DNA of 64,000 nucleotides from Armatimonadota bacterium (GCA_026392115.1 JAPLCQ010000032.1:1-64000), one strand, 5' to 3'; positions 26,212-35,683 are shown, counted from the first letter of the stretch. Numbers and translations are program-made. Notes: generated from the letters alone by a model not told the origin.

Positions 26212-26847
26212 ATGACCATGCCTGAAGCCGAGATGCAGAGGACCGTGCTGGCCGAACTTGCGCCGGGCGAGAAGATCAAGTGGCTGGGGAAGCCCGACCC
26301 CGCGCAGTATGCCCGTCAGGCCCTGCCGATGGTCATCTTCGGCGTTCCGTGGACCCTCTTCGCCCTCTTCTGGGAGGGCGGCGCCATTCAGCCCGCACTC
26401 CAGGGGATCGACCGCGCCGGCGGGCCGGGCATGGCCTTCTCAATCATGTTCCCGCTCTTCGGCCTGCCCTTCATCGGCATCGGCGTCGGCATGCTCACGT
26501 CGCCTATCTGGTACCGGCGTAAGGCCGCCAACACGATCTACGCCGTCACCGATCGCCGAGCCCTCATGATCTCCGGCTCGGGCACGCGGACGGTGCAGAG
26601 CTACGACCGTAACGCCATCGGCACGCTGACGCGCAAGGAGCGAGCCGACGGCTCCGGCGACCTGCTCTTCGGCGGCGACACGCCCGCGGTCCAGTGGGGC
26701 GGCTCCCGCCGCTCCTCATCATCCAACCAGACCACACCGGGCTTCTACGGCATCCGGACCGTGCGCCAGGTGGAGCAGCTCCTGCGCGAGACGCTGGATA
26801 CCCGGCCCGCACTTGAGCGCGACAACGACGGCCTCACCGCACCCTGA
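26212..26847 (+). CDS. Membrane protein with bacterial PH-like domain
   Basis: 211 residues from ATG 26212 (GGAGG six bases upstream). The order is an acidic N-terminus with LAPGEKIKWLGKPDPAQYA, two membrane helices (about 35-55 and 73-100), then the PH-like stretch NTIYAVTDRRALMISGSG. That phrase (YxVTDRRxLxxxG) marks bPH domains found in many small membrane proteins of unknown function. The C-terminus (TPGFYGIRTVRQVEQLLRE) is typical of the same group. It heads a catabolic operon although its own role is not metabolic by sequence. Confidence 0.8.
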   Translation: MTMPEAEMQRTVLAELAPGEKIKWLGKPDPAQYARQALPMVIFGVPWTLFALFWEGGAIQPALQGIDRAGGPGMAFSIMFPLFGLPFIGIGVGMLTSPIWYRRKAANTIYAVTDRRALMISGSGTRTVQSYDRNAIGTLTRKERADGSGDLLFGGDTPAVQWGGSRRSSSSNQTTPGFYGIRTVRQVEQLLRETLDTRPALERDNDGLTAP

Positions 26848-26864
26848 CCTACTGGAGGTTCCCA

Positions 26865-28001
26865 ATGCGGACGTACCGGATCGGCGTGATCGGCGCTGGC
26901 ATGATGGGCAAGACGCACTCATGGTGCTGGCAATCGCTGCCCTTCTTCTATGAGAAGCTGCCCTACCGCTGCGTCCTGCACGGTGTGGCCACCTCGCGCA
27001 TTGCTAGCGCCGAGGCTGCCCGCGACGCCCTGGGATTCGCTCGGGCATTCGAGACGCCGGAGGCGCTCATCGCCGACCCGGAGATCGACCTCGTCGACAT
27101 CGCGTCACCGAATGACGCCCACGCTGACCAGCTGTTGGCCGCTGCGGCGGTCGGCAAGAAGCTCTACTGCGACAAGCCCCTCACCGGCCGGCTCGACGAG
27201 GCCGAACGGCTCGCCGCGGCCCTATCCGATCCCGCTTCCGCGGGGCAGATGGTCTTCCACAACCGATGCCTGCCAGCCACCATCCTGGCTCGCCGCATGT
27301 GTGAGGAGGGTCGCCTGGGTGAGATCATCGGATTCCGCGGCGCATACCTCCACGCGGGCAACGTGCCCGAGGGCAAGCCCCTGGCATGGAAGGACAGCCG
27401 CGCCATGGGCGCCGGGGTGCTATACGACCTGGGCTCGCACCTGGTCGATCTGGTCACCTGGGTCTGCGGCTCGCCGCTGGCCGAGGTACAGGCCCGGCAG
27501 GTGACGCTGAACCCGCGCCGGCCCTCCCGCGAGGATCCCTCGCGTTGGGTCGAGCAGGACTCCGATGACATGACCCTCATGTCGGCCCGGCTCGCCTGCG
27601 GCGCCGTGGGCTCGCTGGAGTGCTCCAAGATCGCCACCGGCGCCATGGACGAACTCCGCTTCGAGATTCACGGTCGGAAGGGCGCCCTGCGGTTCAACCT
27701 GATGGATGCCAACTGGCTGGAGCACTTCGACGCCGCCGATCCGGAGATGCCCTACGGCGGCTCGTCCGGCTTCAAGCGCATCGATTGTGTCCGGCGCTAC
27801 CCCTCGCCGGCGGGCTTCCCCTCGCCGAAGGCCACTGTCGGCTGGCTCCGTGCACACCTCCATAGCGTCTACACCTTCATCGACGCGGTGCACATGGGCG
27901 CGCCGTTCGAGCCTTCCATCCAGCGCGGCATCGATCTCGAGCGCATGCTCGCCGCCGTCGAGCGCGCAGCCCGGTCCGGCGCCTCGGAGCGTCTTGCATG
28001 A
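26865..28001 (+). CDS. Gfo/Idh/MocA-family NAD(P)-dependent oxidoreductase
   Basis: 378 residues with TGGAGG upstream. GVIGAGMMGKTHSWCW is the N-terminal dinucleotide-binding turn. DIASPNDAHADQLLAA and GKKLYCDKPLTG (the DKP variant of the EKP catalytic-lysine motif) follow, then VFHNRCLPATILARRM and the C-terminal beta-sheet domain with LYDLGSHLVDLVTWVCG, where the His is often catalytic. The family oxidises or reduces sugars, inositols and derivatives in the cytoplasm. The stop overlaps the next ATG as ATGA, so translation is coupled to the GNAT-mannosidase fusion. Confidence 0.93.
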   Translation: MRTYRIGVIGAGMMGKTHSWCWQSLPFFYEKLPYRCVLHGVATSRIASAEAARDALGFARAFETPEALIADPEIDLVDIASPNDAHADQLLAAAAVGKKLYCDKPLTGRLDEAERLAAALSDPASAGQMVFHNRCLPATILARRMCEEGRLGEIIGFRGAYLHAGNVPEGKPLAWKDSRAMGAGVLYDLGSHLVDLVTWVCGSPLAEVQARQVTLNPRRPSREDPSRWVEQDSDDMTLMSARLACGAVGSLECSKIATGAMDELRFEIHGRKGALRFNLMDANWLEHFDAADPEMPYGGSSGFKRIDCVRRYPSPAGFPSPKATVGWLRAHLHSVYTFIDAVHMGAPFEPSIQRGIDLERMLAAVERAARSGASERLA

Positions 28002-31000
28002 CGGCGCCGCACGCCGCGCGCCGCCAGCCCGCAGTCGCACTGGAGCCCCTCACCGCCCGCAATGCCGAGGAGATGTCCGCCTACCTCGACGCCCAGGACG
28101 GCGGCACGCTCAAGTACTTCCATCCCAAGCGCACCGACGTCGCTTACATACGGCGCCTCCTCTCCGGCGACACGGACGGCTTTGTGGTGGCCTTTGGCGC
28201 CTGGGCCGACGCCAAGCCCGATGACCCGTCCGGCCAGGCGCCGATTGTCGATGGGCGGCGCCTCGTGGGATACGTCTGGCTCTTCGAGATGCAGACTGAT
28301 AGCCCGCTCCTGGGCATCTGCGTGGACCCGGCCTGGCGACGGCAGGGGATCGGGACTTGCTTGCTGGAGCGGGCGATCGAGTCGGTCTTCCTCTGGGGCA
28401 AGCGGGAGCTCCGCCTGAGCGTCGATACCGGCAACTCCGGCGCCATCGAGCTCTACAAGAAGCTCGGCTTCGTGATCACCGAGCTCGGCGGCGTGGGACG
28501 CCCAGGCTACCACTCCATGGTTCTGGACCTGGCCGCCAGGCACGCTCAGCGCGTCCAGGCAATCCGCCGCCGTTGCGCCCGGACCCGCATCGCGCTGGTG
28601 CCCTACACCCACTGCGACTGGGCCTGGGTCCATACGCGGGCCTGGCACGAGCGCCGCTACGCCCTGATCTTCGCTGAGACGCTGGAGATCATGCGGCGTG
28701 AGCCCGACTACCGGTGGTACATCGACAACTGGGCCTGCCAGCTCGCCCCGCTGCTCGACCTTCGGCCCGACCTGCTGCCGGAGCTGCGCAGCCGCATCGC
28801 CGAGGGGCGCATCGCGGTCTGCGGCGGCTACTCCAACGTCCGCCCGCACATGGTCGGCGATGAGACCTACGTCCGAAGCCTCCTCATCGGTCGCCGCCTC
28901 TTCGGCGAGGCGTTCCCCGGCGCCGACCTGAGCGTTCAGGCCGACTCCGTCGATGTCGCCACCGGGCACCCGCAGTTGCCGCAACTGCTCCGCCAGGCCG
29001 GGTACGCATCGCTCCGCTTCTGGCGGCCCTTCTCGTCGCTCAGCATCAAGGGCATCCCCGTCGACTTTCGGTGGTCGGGGCTCGACGGCTCGCAGGTTCT
29101 CGCCTCGCGCGGCGGCTACGGCGGCCTCTTCGCCCCGGCCGAGGCGCACCGGCCCCTCCTGCAGCCCGAAGCGCTCGACGCCGATGCCATGGCAGAGATG
29201 CTCTGGGACGCGGAACTGCGCGAGCGCGCCTGGCTGGCCCCCACCGAGATGCTCTGGCTCTCGCTCGGCTGCGACGACACCCGCCCGCTGCGCACCATCG
29301 ACGACGCACCGGTCGACGCGCCGGCGCTGATCGCCCGGTGGCGCGAACTGGGCCTGGGCCAAATCGGTTTCGCCACGCCGGTGGACTACTTCGCCGAACT
29401 CCGAGCCCGCGCCGACCGCCTGCCGCTCATCGCCGGCACGCTCGACCCCTGCGATGTGGCCTACAACGCCGCGTGGAACGGCGAGCGTGGCCTGGCCGTC
29501 CAGCGCGTGGCCAACGATGCCCTCCTAACGCAGGCCGAGTCCGCCGAGGCCCTGGCGTCGCTGGCCCCAGGCGCCCAAACGCCTGCGGAGGACCTCGTGC
29601 CGCACGAGGCGCTCTGGCGCGATCACCTCCTCACCTGCGCACACGCCACGCAGTGGCTCTTCACCGAGGACTTCGCCGAGCTCAAGGAGACGGCCGACCG
29701 CGTGGGTCTCGAGGCCAACCGCCTCCGCACCGAGGCCCTGCGCGGCCTGGCGCGCGGCGTCCGCCTCCCGCAGGATACGCTGTGCGTCGTCTGGAACCCG
29801 CTTCCGTGGCGCCGCACCGTGGCCGTGCCGGTACAGGTGGCGCGTTACGGTGATGACTGGCCGCTGGCGCTGGTCGACCGCGCCGGATGCCCGCTGCTGG
29901 AACAGACCCTGGGCGCCAAAACCGGCCAGGGCGGCTACCCCGAGGAGACGCGGCTTGTCTCGCTGGAGTTGCCTCCCATGGGCGTGGCCCTGGTGTGCGA
30001 GTGGCCCCGCGATGCGACCGACGCCATCCTGTTGGCGGATGACGGGTTCGGGCCGCCCGAAGGCGTCGAACTGCTTGACCTCGTCCTCCACGACGTGGAC
30101 TGCCCCGGCGGCCCGCTCCATGTGGGTCCCATCACCGCGTCGCACACCCCTGTCTGGGGCGGCTGGGCGCAGCTTGAAAGCGGCCCGGTGCGCCGGCGGA
30201 CCCATCGCGCCGGCGAGATCGACGGCCTGCCCGTGACGATGACGCTGGACCAGCACGCCGGGTCGCCCAGGATCGACGCCGAGGTGCGGATCGACTGGCC
30301 GGGCCGCGACGGCTTTCTGGCGGCCCGCGCTCCGTTGCCGCCCGGCGCTCGCCTCTTCGGCGACATCCCGTTTGGCGTGGAGCTGAAGGACATCGAGAAC
30401 GAGCCCTACCTCAAGGACGCTTGGCCAGCCTGCAACAGCATGGAGCGGTGCCGCGAGGGCCTCTTCTATGCCCGGAGCTTCGTGGCCTGTCAGGGCGATG
30501 GGGGAGGGTACGCGCTGATCGGTCGAAACACCGATCGCTACTACCGCCGCAGCCCGGATGGCGCTTGGCTGGAGCACCTTCTCCTCAATAGCGTGGTCTC
30601 GCTGGACGAATGGGAGCATCACGTCGAGCCCTCCACCATTGGCGGCAGGGGACCGCACACGCTCCGTTTCAGCCTGCTGCCCTACATCGGCACATGGCAG
30701 GAGGCGTGTGTGCCGCACTTGGCAGCCGAGGCGCGGGCCGGAGCACCGGTAGGCCGCCCGGTGCGCTCGGCAGGCGCAACGCTCGCCGATTCGGCCCCCG
30801 AGCTCTCGGTGGAGCCCGGCTCGGTCCTCGCCACAGCCGTATGGCGCAGCGCTGGCTTCTTCCACGTCCGGCTCCACGAAGCCCACGGCGCCCCGGCCGA
30901 GTGCATGGTGCGCCTGCCCTTCGCACCGGCCTCCGTGGAGTGCCTGGACCTGGGCGGCGCGCCGTCGGAGGGTGTCGTGCCGGTCCTGCGCGGTTCGGAG

Positions 31001-31063
31001 GTCCGCTTCGTGCTGCCGCCGTGGAAGATCGTAACCGTGAAGGCGCATTTGGCTCAACCCTGA
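27998..31063 (+). CDS. Fusion of GNAT acetyltransferase and GH38 alpha-mannosidase
   Basis: 1021 residues in one uninterrupted frame. Residues 1-180 are a GNAT domain: LVGYVWLFEMQTDSPLLGIC, the acetyl-CoA loop WRRQGIGTCLLERAI (113-127), and NSGAIELYKKLGFVIT. From 195 on it is a GH38 protein: RIALVPYTHCDWAWVHTRAW holds the zinc His205/Asp207, and SVQADSVDVATGHPQLPQLL places the likely nucleophile at Asp316. The C-terminal beta domains extend to the end (VEPGSVLATAVW). The linker (RHAQRVQAIRRRCARTR) has no good internal start, so it looks like a true fusion. No signal peptide, so it would act on imported mannosides. Confidence 0.88.
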   Translation: MTAPHAARRQPAVALEPLTARNAEEMSAYLDAQDGGTLKYFHPKRTDVAYIRRLLSGDTDGFVVAFGAWADAKPDDPSGQAPIVDGRRLVGYVWLFEMQTDSPLLGICVDPAWRRQGIGTCLLERAIESVFLWGKRELRLSVDTGNSGAIELYKKLGFVITELGGVGRPGYHSMVLDLAARHAQRVQAIRRRCARTRIALVPYTHCDWAWVHTRAWHERRYALIFAETLEIMRREPDYRWYIDNWACQLAPLLDLRPDLLPELRSRIAEGRIAVCGGYSNVRPHMVGDETYVRSLLIGRRLFGEAFPGADLSVQADSVDVATGHPQLPQLLRQAGYASLRFWRPFSSLSIKGIPVDFRWSGLDGSQVLASRGGYGGLFAPAEAHRPLLQPEALDADAMAEMLWDAELRERAWLAPTEMLWLSLGCDDTRPLRTIDDAPVDAPALIARWRELGLGQIGFATPVDYFAELRARADRLPLIAGTLDPCDVAYNAAWNGERGLAVQRVANDALLTQAESAEALASLAPGAQTPAEDLVPHEALWRDHLLTCAHATQWLFTEDFAELKETADRVGLEANRLRTEALRGLARGVRLPQDTLCVVWNPLPWRRTVAVPVQVARYGDDWPLALVDRAGCPLLEQTLGAKTGQGGYPEETRLVSLELPPMGVALVCEWPRDATDAILLADDGFGPPEGVELLDLVLHDVDCPGGPLHVGPITASHTPVWGGWAQLESGPVRRRTHRAGEIDGLPVTMTLDQHAGSPRIDAEVRIDWPGRDGFLAARAPLPPGARLFGDIPFGVELKDIENEPYLKDAWPACNSMERCREGLFYARSFVACQGDGGGYALIGRNTDRYYRRSPDGAWLEHLLLNSVVSLDEWEHHVEPSTIGGRGPHTLRFSLLPYIGTWQEACVPHLAAEARAGAPVGRPVRSAGATLADSAPELSVEPGSVLATAVWRSAGFFHVRLHEAHGAPAECMVRLPFAPASVECLDLGGAPSEGVVPVLRGSEVRFVLPPWKIVTVKAHLAQP

Positions 31064-31074
31064 GGAGGCCGACC

Positions 31075-32199
31075 ATGACCGAGCGCGAGCGTTGGCTGGA
31101 GACGATGCTGTTCGGCAAGCCCGACCGCGTGCCCTGGTCGCCGGGCGGACCCCGCGAGTCGACGCTGCGGGCCTGGCGCACACAGGGCCTGGCCGAGGGG
31201 GAGGACTGGTACGCCCGGCTTCGTGGCGAGGTCGGGTTGCCGCCGCTGGTGCAGTCCCCGCGCCCCGCCGTCTGGATCAAGCACACCATGGAGCCCATCT
31301 TTCCCGAGGTCGTCCTCGAGGAGCGGGGCGACAGTCGCGTCGTCCAGGACTGGAAGGGCAACGTCTGCGAGATATCCAACGCCTTCGACGTGAGCTACCT
31401 GCGCTCGGCCAGGGACTTCGTCACGCGCCGCTGGATCCGCTGCCCGGTGGAGGGTTGTGCCGACTGGGAGGCGATGAAGCCACGATATGACCCGCAGGAC
31501 CCCTCCCGCGTTCCCGCTGATCTCGCGCAGAACGTCGACGCCCTGCGCACACGCGACCACGTCGTCGGCCTCCACGTCCACGGCCCCTTCTGGCAGATGC
31601 GCGAGTGGATGGGTTTCGAGGGGCTCTGCATGGCCTTCATCGAGCAGCCCGAGCTGATCGAGGATATGGTGCGATTCTGGACCGAGTACGTGGCCGCGTT
31701 GCTCGTGCGCGTGGTCCCGCTGGTGCGGCTCGACTACTTCCACATCTCCGAGGACATGGCCTACAAGGTCAAGCCCATGATCGGCCCGGCCATGTGCCGC
31801 CGCTTTCTCTTGCCCTGCTGGGCCGCCTGGGGCGAGATTATCCGCGCTCACGGGTGTCCGGTCTACCAGGTCGACTCGGACGGCTTTGTGGGCGACCTGA
31901 TCCCGGTCTGGATGGAGGCCGGCATCAACGCCACCGACCCGCTGGAGGTGGCCGCCGGCAACGACCTGCCCGCACTGCGCGGGGTGTTCGGCCACCGGAT
32001 CGCCTACTGCGGCGGCGTCGACAAGTGCTGCATGGCCAGGGGAGGGGAGAGCCTGCGCGAGGAGTTGGCCCGCCTGACGCCCGTGGTCCACGACGGCGGC
32101 TACATCCCCAGCTGCGACCACGGCGTCCCGCCGGACATCAGCTGGCCCAACTTCGTGGACTACGCCCGGCAACTGGCCATGATCACCGGCTGGCTGTAA
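31075..32199 (+). CDS. Uroporphyrinogen-decarboxylase-like (UroD superfamily) protein
   Basis: 374 residues, start set by GAGGAGG six bases before ATG 31075. RERWLETMLFGKPDRVPWS is the opening of UroD/MtaA-like proteins; HVHGPFWQMREWMGFEGLCM and DYFHISEDMAYKVKPMIGP follow, and IAYCGGVDKCCMARGG and GGYIPSCDHGVPPDISW close the barrel. True HemE enzymes have conserved Arg/Asp loops not seen here, and heme genes are absent nearby. Relatives in sugar clusters of this kind are uncharacterised, and methyltransferase-type roles (MtaA/CmuA) are known for other branches. It ends the operon that starts with the PH-like gene. Confidence 0.82.
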   Translation: MTERERWLETMLFGKPDRVPWSPGGPRESTLRAWRTQGLAEGEDWYARLRGEVGLPPLVQSPRPAVWIKHTMEPIFPEVVLEERGDSRVVQDWKGNVCEISNAFDVSYLRSARDFVTRRWIRCPVEGCADWEAMKPRYDPQDPSRVPADLAQNVDALRTRDHVVGLHVHGPFWQMREWMGFEGLCMAFIEQPELIEDMVRFWTEYVAALLVRVVPLVRLDYFHISEDMAYKVKPMIGPAMCRRFLLPCWAAWGEIIRAHGCPVYQVDSDGFVGDLIPVWMEAGINATDPLEVAAGNDLPALRGVFGHRIAYCGGVDKCCMARGGESLREELARLTPVVHDGGYIPSCDHGVPPDISWPNFVDYARQLAMITGWL

Positions 32200-32262
32200 C
32201 CGCCTTCGGTCGACAACCACGTCAACCCCGTCACGACCAGACCACCTACGCACACGCATGAA

Positions 32263-32293
32263 ACGGCCCCGGAGCGCCATGCACCGGGGCCGT
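32263..32293. terminator. Bidirectional hairpin terminator
   Basis: ACGGCCCCGG, 11-base loop, CCGGGGCCGT: a perfect 10-bp stem between convergent genes ending at 32199 (+) and 32321 (-). On the minus strand it is followed by TTT. It nearly matches the hairpin at 63582-63617. Confidence 0.75.
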
Positions 32294-32320
32294 CTGTGAG
32301 CGTCGCCGCCCTCGCCCGGC

Positions 32321-35300
32321 TTACGGCACGACGTTGAACGCCGTGCTTGCCGCCGTTGCCACGTACCAGCTGTCGCCGGCGAACTCGGCAGCGGCTGTAT
32401 GGGAGCCGGTGGGCTCGCCCGCGGGGATCGACCAGTTGACCGTCGCCCAGCCATCCGCGGCCACATTGGCCGAGCCGATGACCGAGCCGTTGACCTTGAA
32501 CATGATGGACTTGCCGGGCTGGATCGCGTAGTCCGGCAGGCTCCGCACGTAAGCCTTGAGCGGGTGGGTCGCGCCTCGTTTGCCGGAGCGGATGTAGGGC
32601 CACAGGTACAGGTTGCCCTGCAGCACGCTCAGCTTGCCTGTGTTGGACGACGCAGGGTAGCCCGCGTTGCCGGCCCAGCTTGCGCCGATGACGCGGTTGC
32701 CTGCGCCCGTCCCTTCCGGCACCGTGTAGCCGAAGGAGATGTAGCCGCTTGAGTTGGTCGCCTGCGACCCCAGCGAAGTGCCGTCCACGGCCATCGACAT
32801 CGTCTTCCCCGTGATGATCGCGTTGGCCAGGGTGTAGAGGTAGGCCTTCAGCACGGTGTAGGCCTTGATCTTCACGTTCAGCCGGTCGACCACATAGACC
32901 TTGGTGGCCACGCTGGTGGAGGTAAGCGTGGCGGAGCCCTCGCACGGGTTGTAGGTGGTGTCGCCGCCGAACCGCGCCGTGATGGTCCGGCTCGCGGCGC
33001 CGTCGGTGATGGCCCAGCTCAGCGCCGCCTCGCCGGCCGCCGACGTCGTCGCCGAACCCACTGTCGTGCCCGCGACGGCGAAGCTCACCGTGCGTCCGGA
33101 GAGCCAGGCGTTGTCGCTGGTCCGCTTCAGGTAGCCCTTCAGTGCGACGGTGGTCGTGTAGATGCCGGACCTATCGACGGCGAACATCGATGTCGGCGCG
33201 CCGACGGCCGTCAGGGTCGCGGTTCCGCTGCTCGCCGCGTAGCCGCCCCCGCCCGCGAATGCGGCGTCGATGGCATGCGTGCCTGCCGCAACCGCGATCG
33301 TGTAGCTGTACGCCGCCACTCCCGCCGCGTCCGTGACGCCCGAGCCGACGCTCGTGCCCGCCACCTTGAAGCCCACCGTCTGCCCGGCTACGGCCGCGCC
33401 GTTGGACGTCCTGGTCAGCGTGGCGCTCAGGCTCACCGCGGCGCCGGTATTGCCCGTCCGGTCAGGCACGGTCAGCTTGGAGGCCGTCTGCGGCATGGTC
33501 AGCGTGCCTGTGCCGCTCGAGGCCAGGAAGATGCCCTCGCCCAAGAAGTCAGCCCTGATCGGATGCGAGGCCACACCCGCGGGCATGACGTAGATGACCG
33601 TGGCAACGCCGATCGCGTTGGTGTAGGCGCTGCCGATGACGCTGCCGTCCACGAGGAACTGGATGGGTTCGTAGTCGACGATGGCGCTGGTATCGGCCCT
33701 GCGCAGCGCGGCGGTCAGGCGCGCATTGGTGCCGGCGCCCGCTGTCACGTCGGGTACCGTCACCGTCGTGGCCACGCCGAGGATGTTGAAGTCGATGCCG
33801 GGCAGGTCGCAACCGGCTGTCACGGGCAACGACAGGATGGTCTGGCTGTCGCCCTGGAACGTCGCCCGCACCGTGTAGGTGCCCGGAGGTATGTTGGTGA
33901 ACCGGTAGCCGCCGTCGGACCGCGTGCTGGTGGTCTGGATGGCTCCCACGGCCGGGATCGCCTTCACCGTGGCGTTGGCCGCCGGCGAGCCCTTGTACTG
34001 GACCATGCCTACCAGCCCGCCCACCGTGTCGGCGCGCGGATTGGGGTTGCTTGCCAGATTCATCGTGTTGTACACGTGCATCAGGCCGTAGCCGTAGTAC
34101 TGGTTCCATCCGCCGCTGAAGTCGGCCGCGCGCTGCAACGCCTGCCATGTCTGGATGATGGTGGCGGGCGTCCGCGGCAACCCCTTCTGCCCGATGTACA
34201 GCGCCGCCAGCCCCGCTATCTGCGGCGACGCCATGGAGGTGCCCATCAGATACTCGTAGTTCATGGCGGCTTCGGCATCGTCGTTCAGGGTGCAGTGGTA
34301 GGTGGGCATGGTGCTGTAGACGCCCAGCAGCCACATGATGTCGTAGTCGAAGTCGCCGCCGGGCGCGGTGATGGCCACCTGTTCGCCGTAGTTCGAATAG
34401 GACGCGAGGCTGGTTCGCGAGCAGGCGGAGACCGCGAAGACGCGGCTCAGGCAGGCCGGGTAGTTGGGCGTGCTGAAAGTGCCGTCGTTGCCGATGGCCG
34501 CCACGCACATCATGCCCCTGTACCAGGCGTAGTTGATGGCGTCCTGTTCGGCCTGCGAGTACATGTAGCCGCCCAGCGAGAGGTTGCAGACCTGGGCGCC
34601 GGCGTCGGCCGCGTAGACGATGCCGGCGGCGATATCGGTCTCGTAACCCATCCCGTCGGCGGTGACCACCTTCACGGACATGACGTTGGCGTTGTAGCCG
34701 ACGCCTACGGTGCCGACGGCGTTGTTCGTGGCCGCCGCGGCGATGCCCGTGACGTGGGTGCCGTGGCCGTACTCGTCCCATGCGTCGGTATCCACCACGC
34801 CGGTGATGATGGAGCGGTCCAGCGGCCGCATCAACTGCCCGCCGTCCGCCACCGCCGAGCCGGAGCCCCCTGCGTTGATGAAGTCCGGATGGTAGTAGTC
34901 GACGCCGGAGTCCACCACGGCCAGCAGCACGGCATTGGAGCCCTTGGGCACGGAGGGGCTGTAGTACTTGTTCGGCCAGACGCTCCACCCCGCCACGTTC
35001 TCGGTCATGTGGGAGTCCCACTTGTACCACGTGTATATCTCGGGGTCGGTGGTGATGTTGTGGTCGTAGTCGGTGTAGGCCGGGTCGTTCGGATCGACCA
35101 CCAGAGGGTAGCGGATGGCTATCGGCTCTACATAGAGCACGTCCGAGCTGTGACGCAGCGCCTCGACGGCGGCCGGGTCCTCGATGCGCAGGCGTTGGAT
35201 ATGGAGCTGCGGTATCGCGGAGATTACCCGCGTCTGCGGGCCCTGCACCATGGCGACGCGACCGGTCTGCCACGCCTTGGCGCTGAACCGCACGGCGTAC

Positions 35301-35521
35301 TCGTTCGGCACATATGCGGGCCGGTGAGCGGCCAGTCGCAGGGGCTCTCGGAAGTACCGCGTGCCGCCAGCGGCAAGCCGGGCCAGTTCGCGGCGTGCGG
35401 CTTGCGCCTCCGGCGAAAGGGGCGTCGGCATCTGTAGCCGTTGTGCGTTGGACAGGGAGCAGATGCTCGCGAACAGGACGGCGACCGCCGCCTGAGTGAA
35501 TGGTCGGTTGCGCAACACCAT
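32321..35521 (-). CDS. Secreted subtilisin-like protease (S8) with Ig-like repeats
   Basis: 1066 residues from ATG 35521, preferred over the ATG 18 bases earlier because GGAGGG lies seven bases before it. The signal peptide (MVLRNRPFTQAAVAVLFAS) is followed by a propeptide-like region to about 195. The triad is Asp204 (AVVDSGVDYYHPD), His253 (EYGHGTHVTGIAAA) and Ser429 (MGTSMASPQIAGLAALY), with Asn345 as oxyanion residue. After 510 there is a carboxypeptidase-regulatory-like domain (RSDGGYRFTNIPPGTYTVRA) and then at least five repeated Ig-like/bacterial adhesion-type units with a G-T-(x)-T-V-G-S pattern. It likely works at or outside the cell surface. Confidence 0.92.
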   Translation of the reverse strand: MVLRNRPFTQAAVAVLFASICSLSNAQRLQMPTPLSPEAQAARRELARLAAGGTRYFREPLRLAAHRPAYVPNEYAVRFSAKAWQTGRVAMVQGPQTRVISAIPQLHIQRLRIEDPAAVEALRHSSDVLYVEPIAIRYPLVVDPNDPAYTDYDHNITTDPEIYTWYKWDSHMTENVAGWSVWPNKYYSPSVPKGSNAVLLAVVDSGVDYYHPDFINAGGSGSAVADGGQLMRPLDRSIITGVVDTDAWDEYGHGTHVTGIAAAATNNAVGTVGVGYNANVMSVKVVTADGMGYETDIAAGIVYAADAGAQVCNLSLGGYMYSQAEQDAINYAWYRGMMCVAAIGNDGTFSTPNYPACLSRVFAVSACSRTSLASYSNYGEQVAITAPGGDFDYDIMWLLGVYSTMPTYHCTLNDDAEAAMNYEYLMGTSMASPQIAGLAALYIGQKGLPRTPATIIQTWQALQRAADFSGGWNQYYGYGLMHVYNTMNLASNPNPRADTVGGLVGMVQYKGSPAANATVKAIPAVGAIQTTSTRSDGGYRFTNIPPGTYTVRATFQGDSQTILSLPVTAGCDLPGIDFNILGVATTVTVPDVTAGAGTNARLTAALRRADTSAIVDYEPIQFLVDGSVIGSAYTNAIGVATVIYVMPAGVASHPIRADFLGEGIFLASSGTGTLTMPQTASKLTVPDRTGNTGAAVSLSATLTRTSNGAAVAGQTVGFKVAGTSVGSGVTDAAGVAAYSYTIAVAAGTHAIDAAFAGGGGYAASSGTATLTAVGAPTSMFAVDRSGIYTTTVALKGYLKRTSDNAWLSGRTVSFAVAGTTVGSATTSAAGEAALSWAITDGAASRTITARFGGDTTYNPCEGSATLTSTSVATKVYVVDRLNVKIKAYTVLKAYLYTLANAIITGKTMSMAVDGTSLGSQATNSSGYISFGYTVPEGTGAGNRVIGASWAGNAGYPASSNTGKLSVLQGNLYLWPYIRSGKRGATHPLKAYVRSLPDYAIQPGKSIMFKVNGSVIGSANVAADGWATVNWSIPAGEPTGSHTAAAEFAGDSWYVATAASTAFNVVP

Positions 35522-35647
35522 CGAAAGGCCCTCCGGCATGTCGTTACCTATGCAGCGGCAAGGCGCCCCTGTATGACTCTCAAGACGGGACGTCGCGCGG
35601 CGTTGTTCCCGGCCGATGGCTGTCGCTCGCGCCCTGTTGGCACGGCA

Positions 35648-35683
35648 AAGGGCGCCGACCCCATCGCTGGGATCGGCGCCCTT
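35648..35683 (-). terminator. Terminator of the aldolase gene
   Basis: AAGGGCGCCGA and TCGGCGCCCTT form an 11-bp stem with a 14-base loop, 28 bases past the aldolase stop on the minus strand; TTT follows the stem in that direction. Confidence 0.75.

Noticed and set aside
31075-32199. Assigning the UroD-like gene as hemE
   Set aside because: The fold matches, but the conserved substrate loops of HemE are not seen and no heme genes are near.
33275-35437. A 720-residue open frame opposite the subtilase gene
   Set aside because: Repetitive Arg/Val/Gly/His composition without a fold-like pattern; the minus strand has the full catalytic triad.
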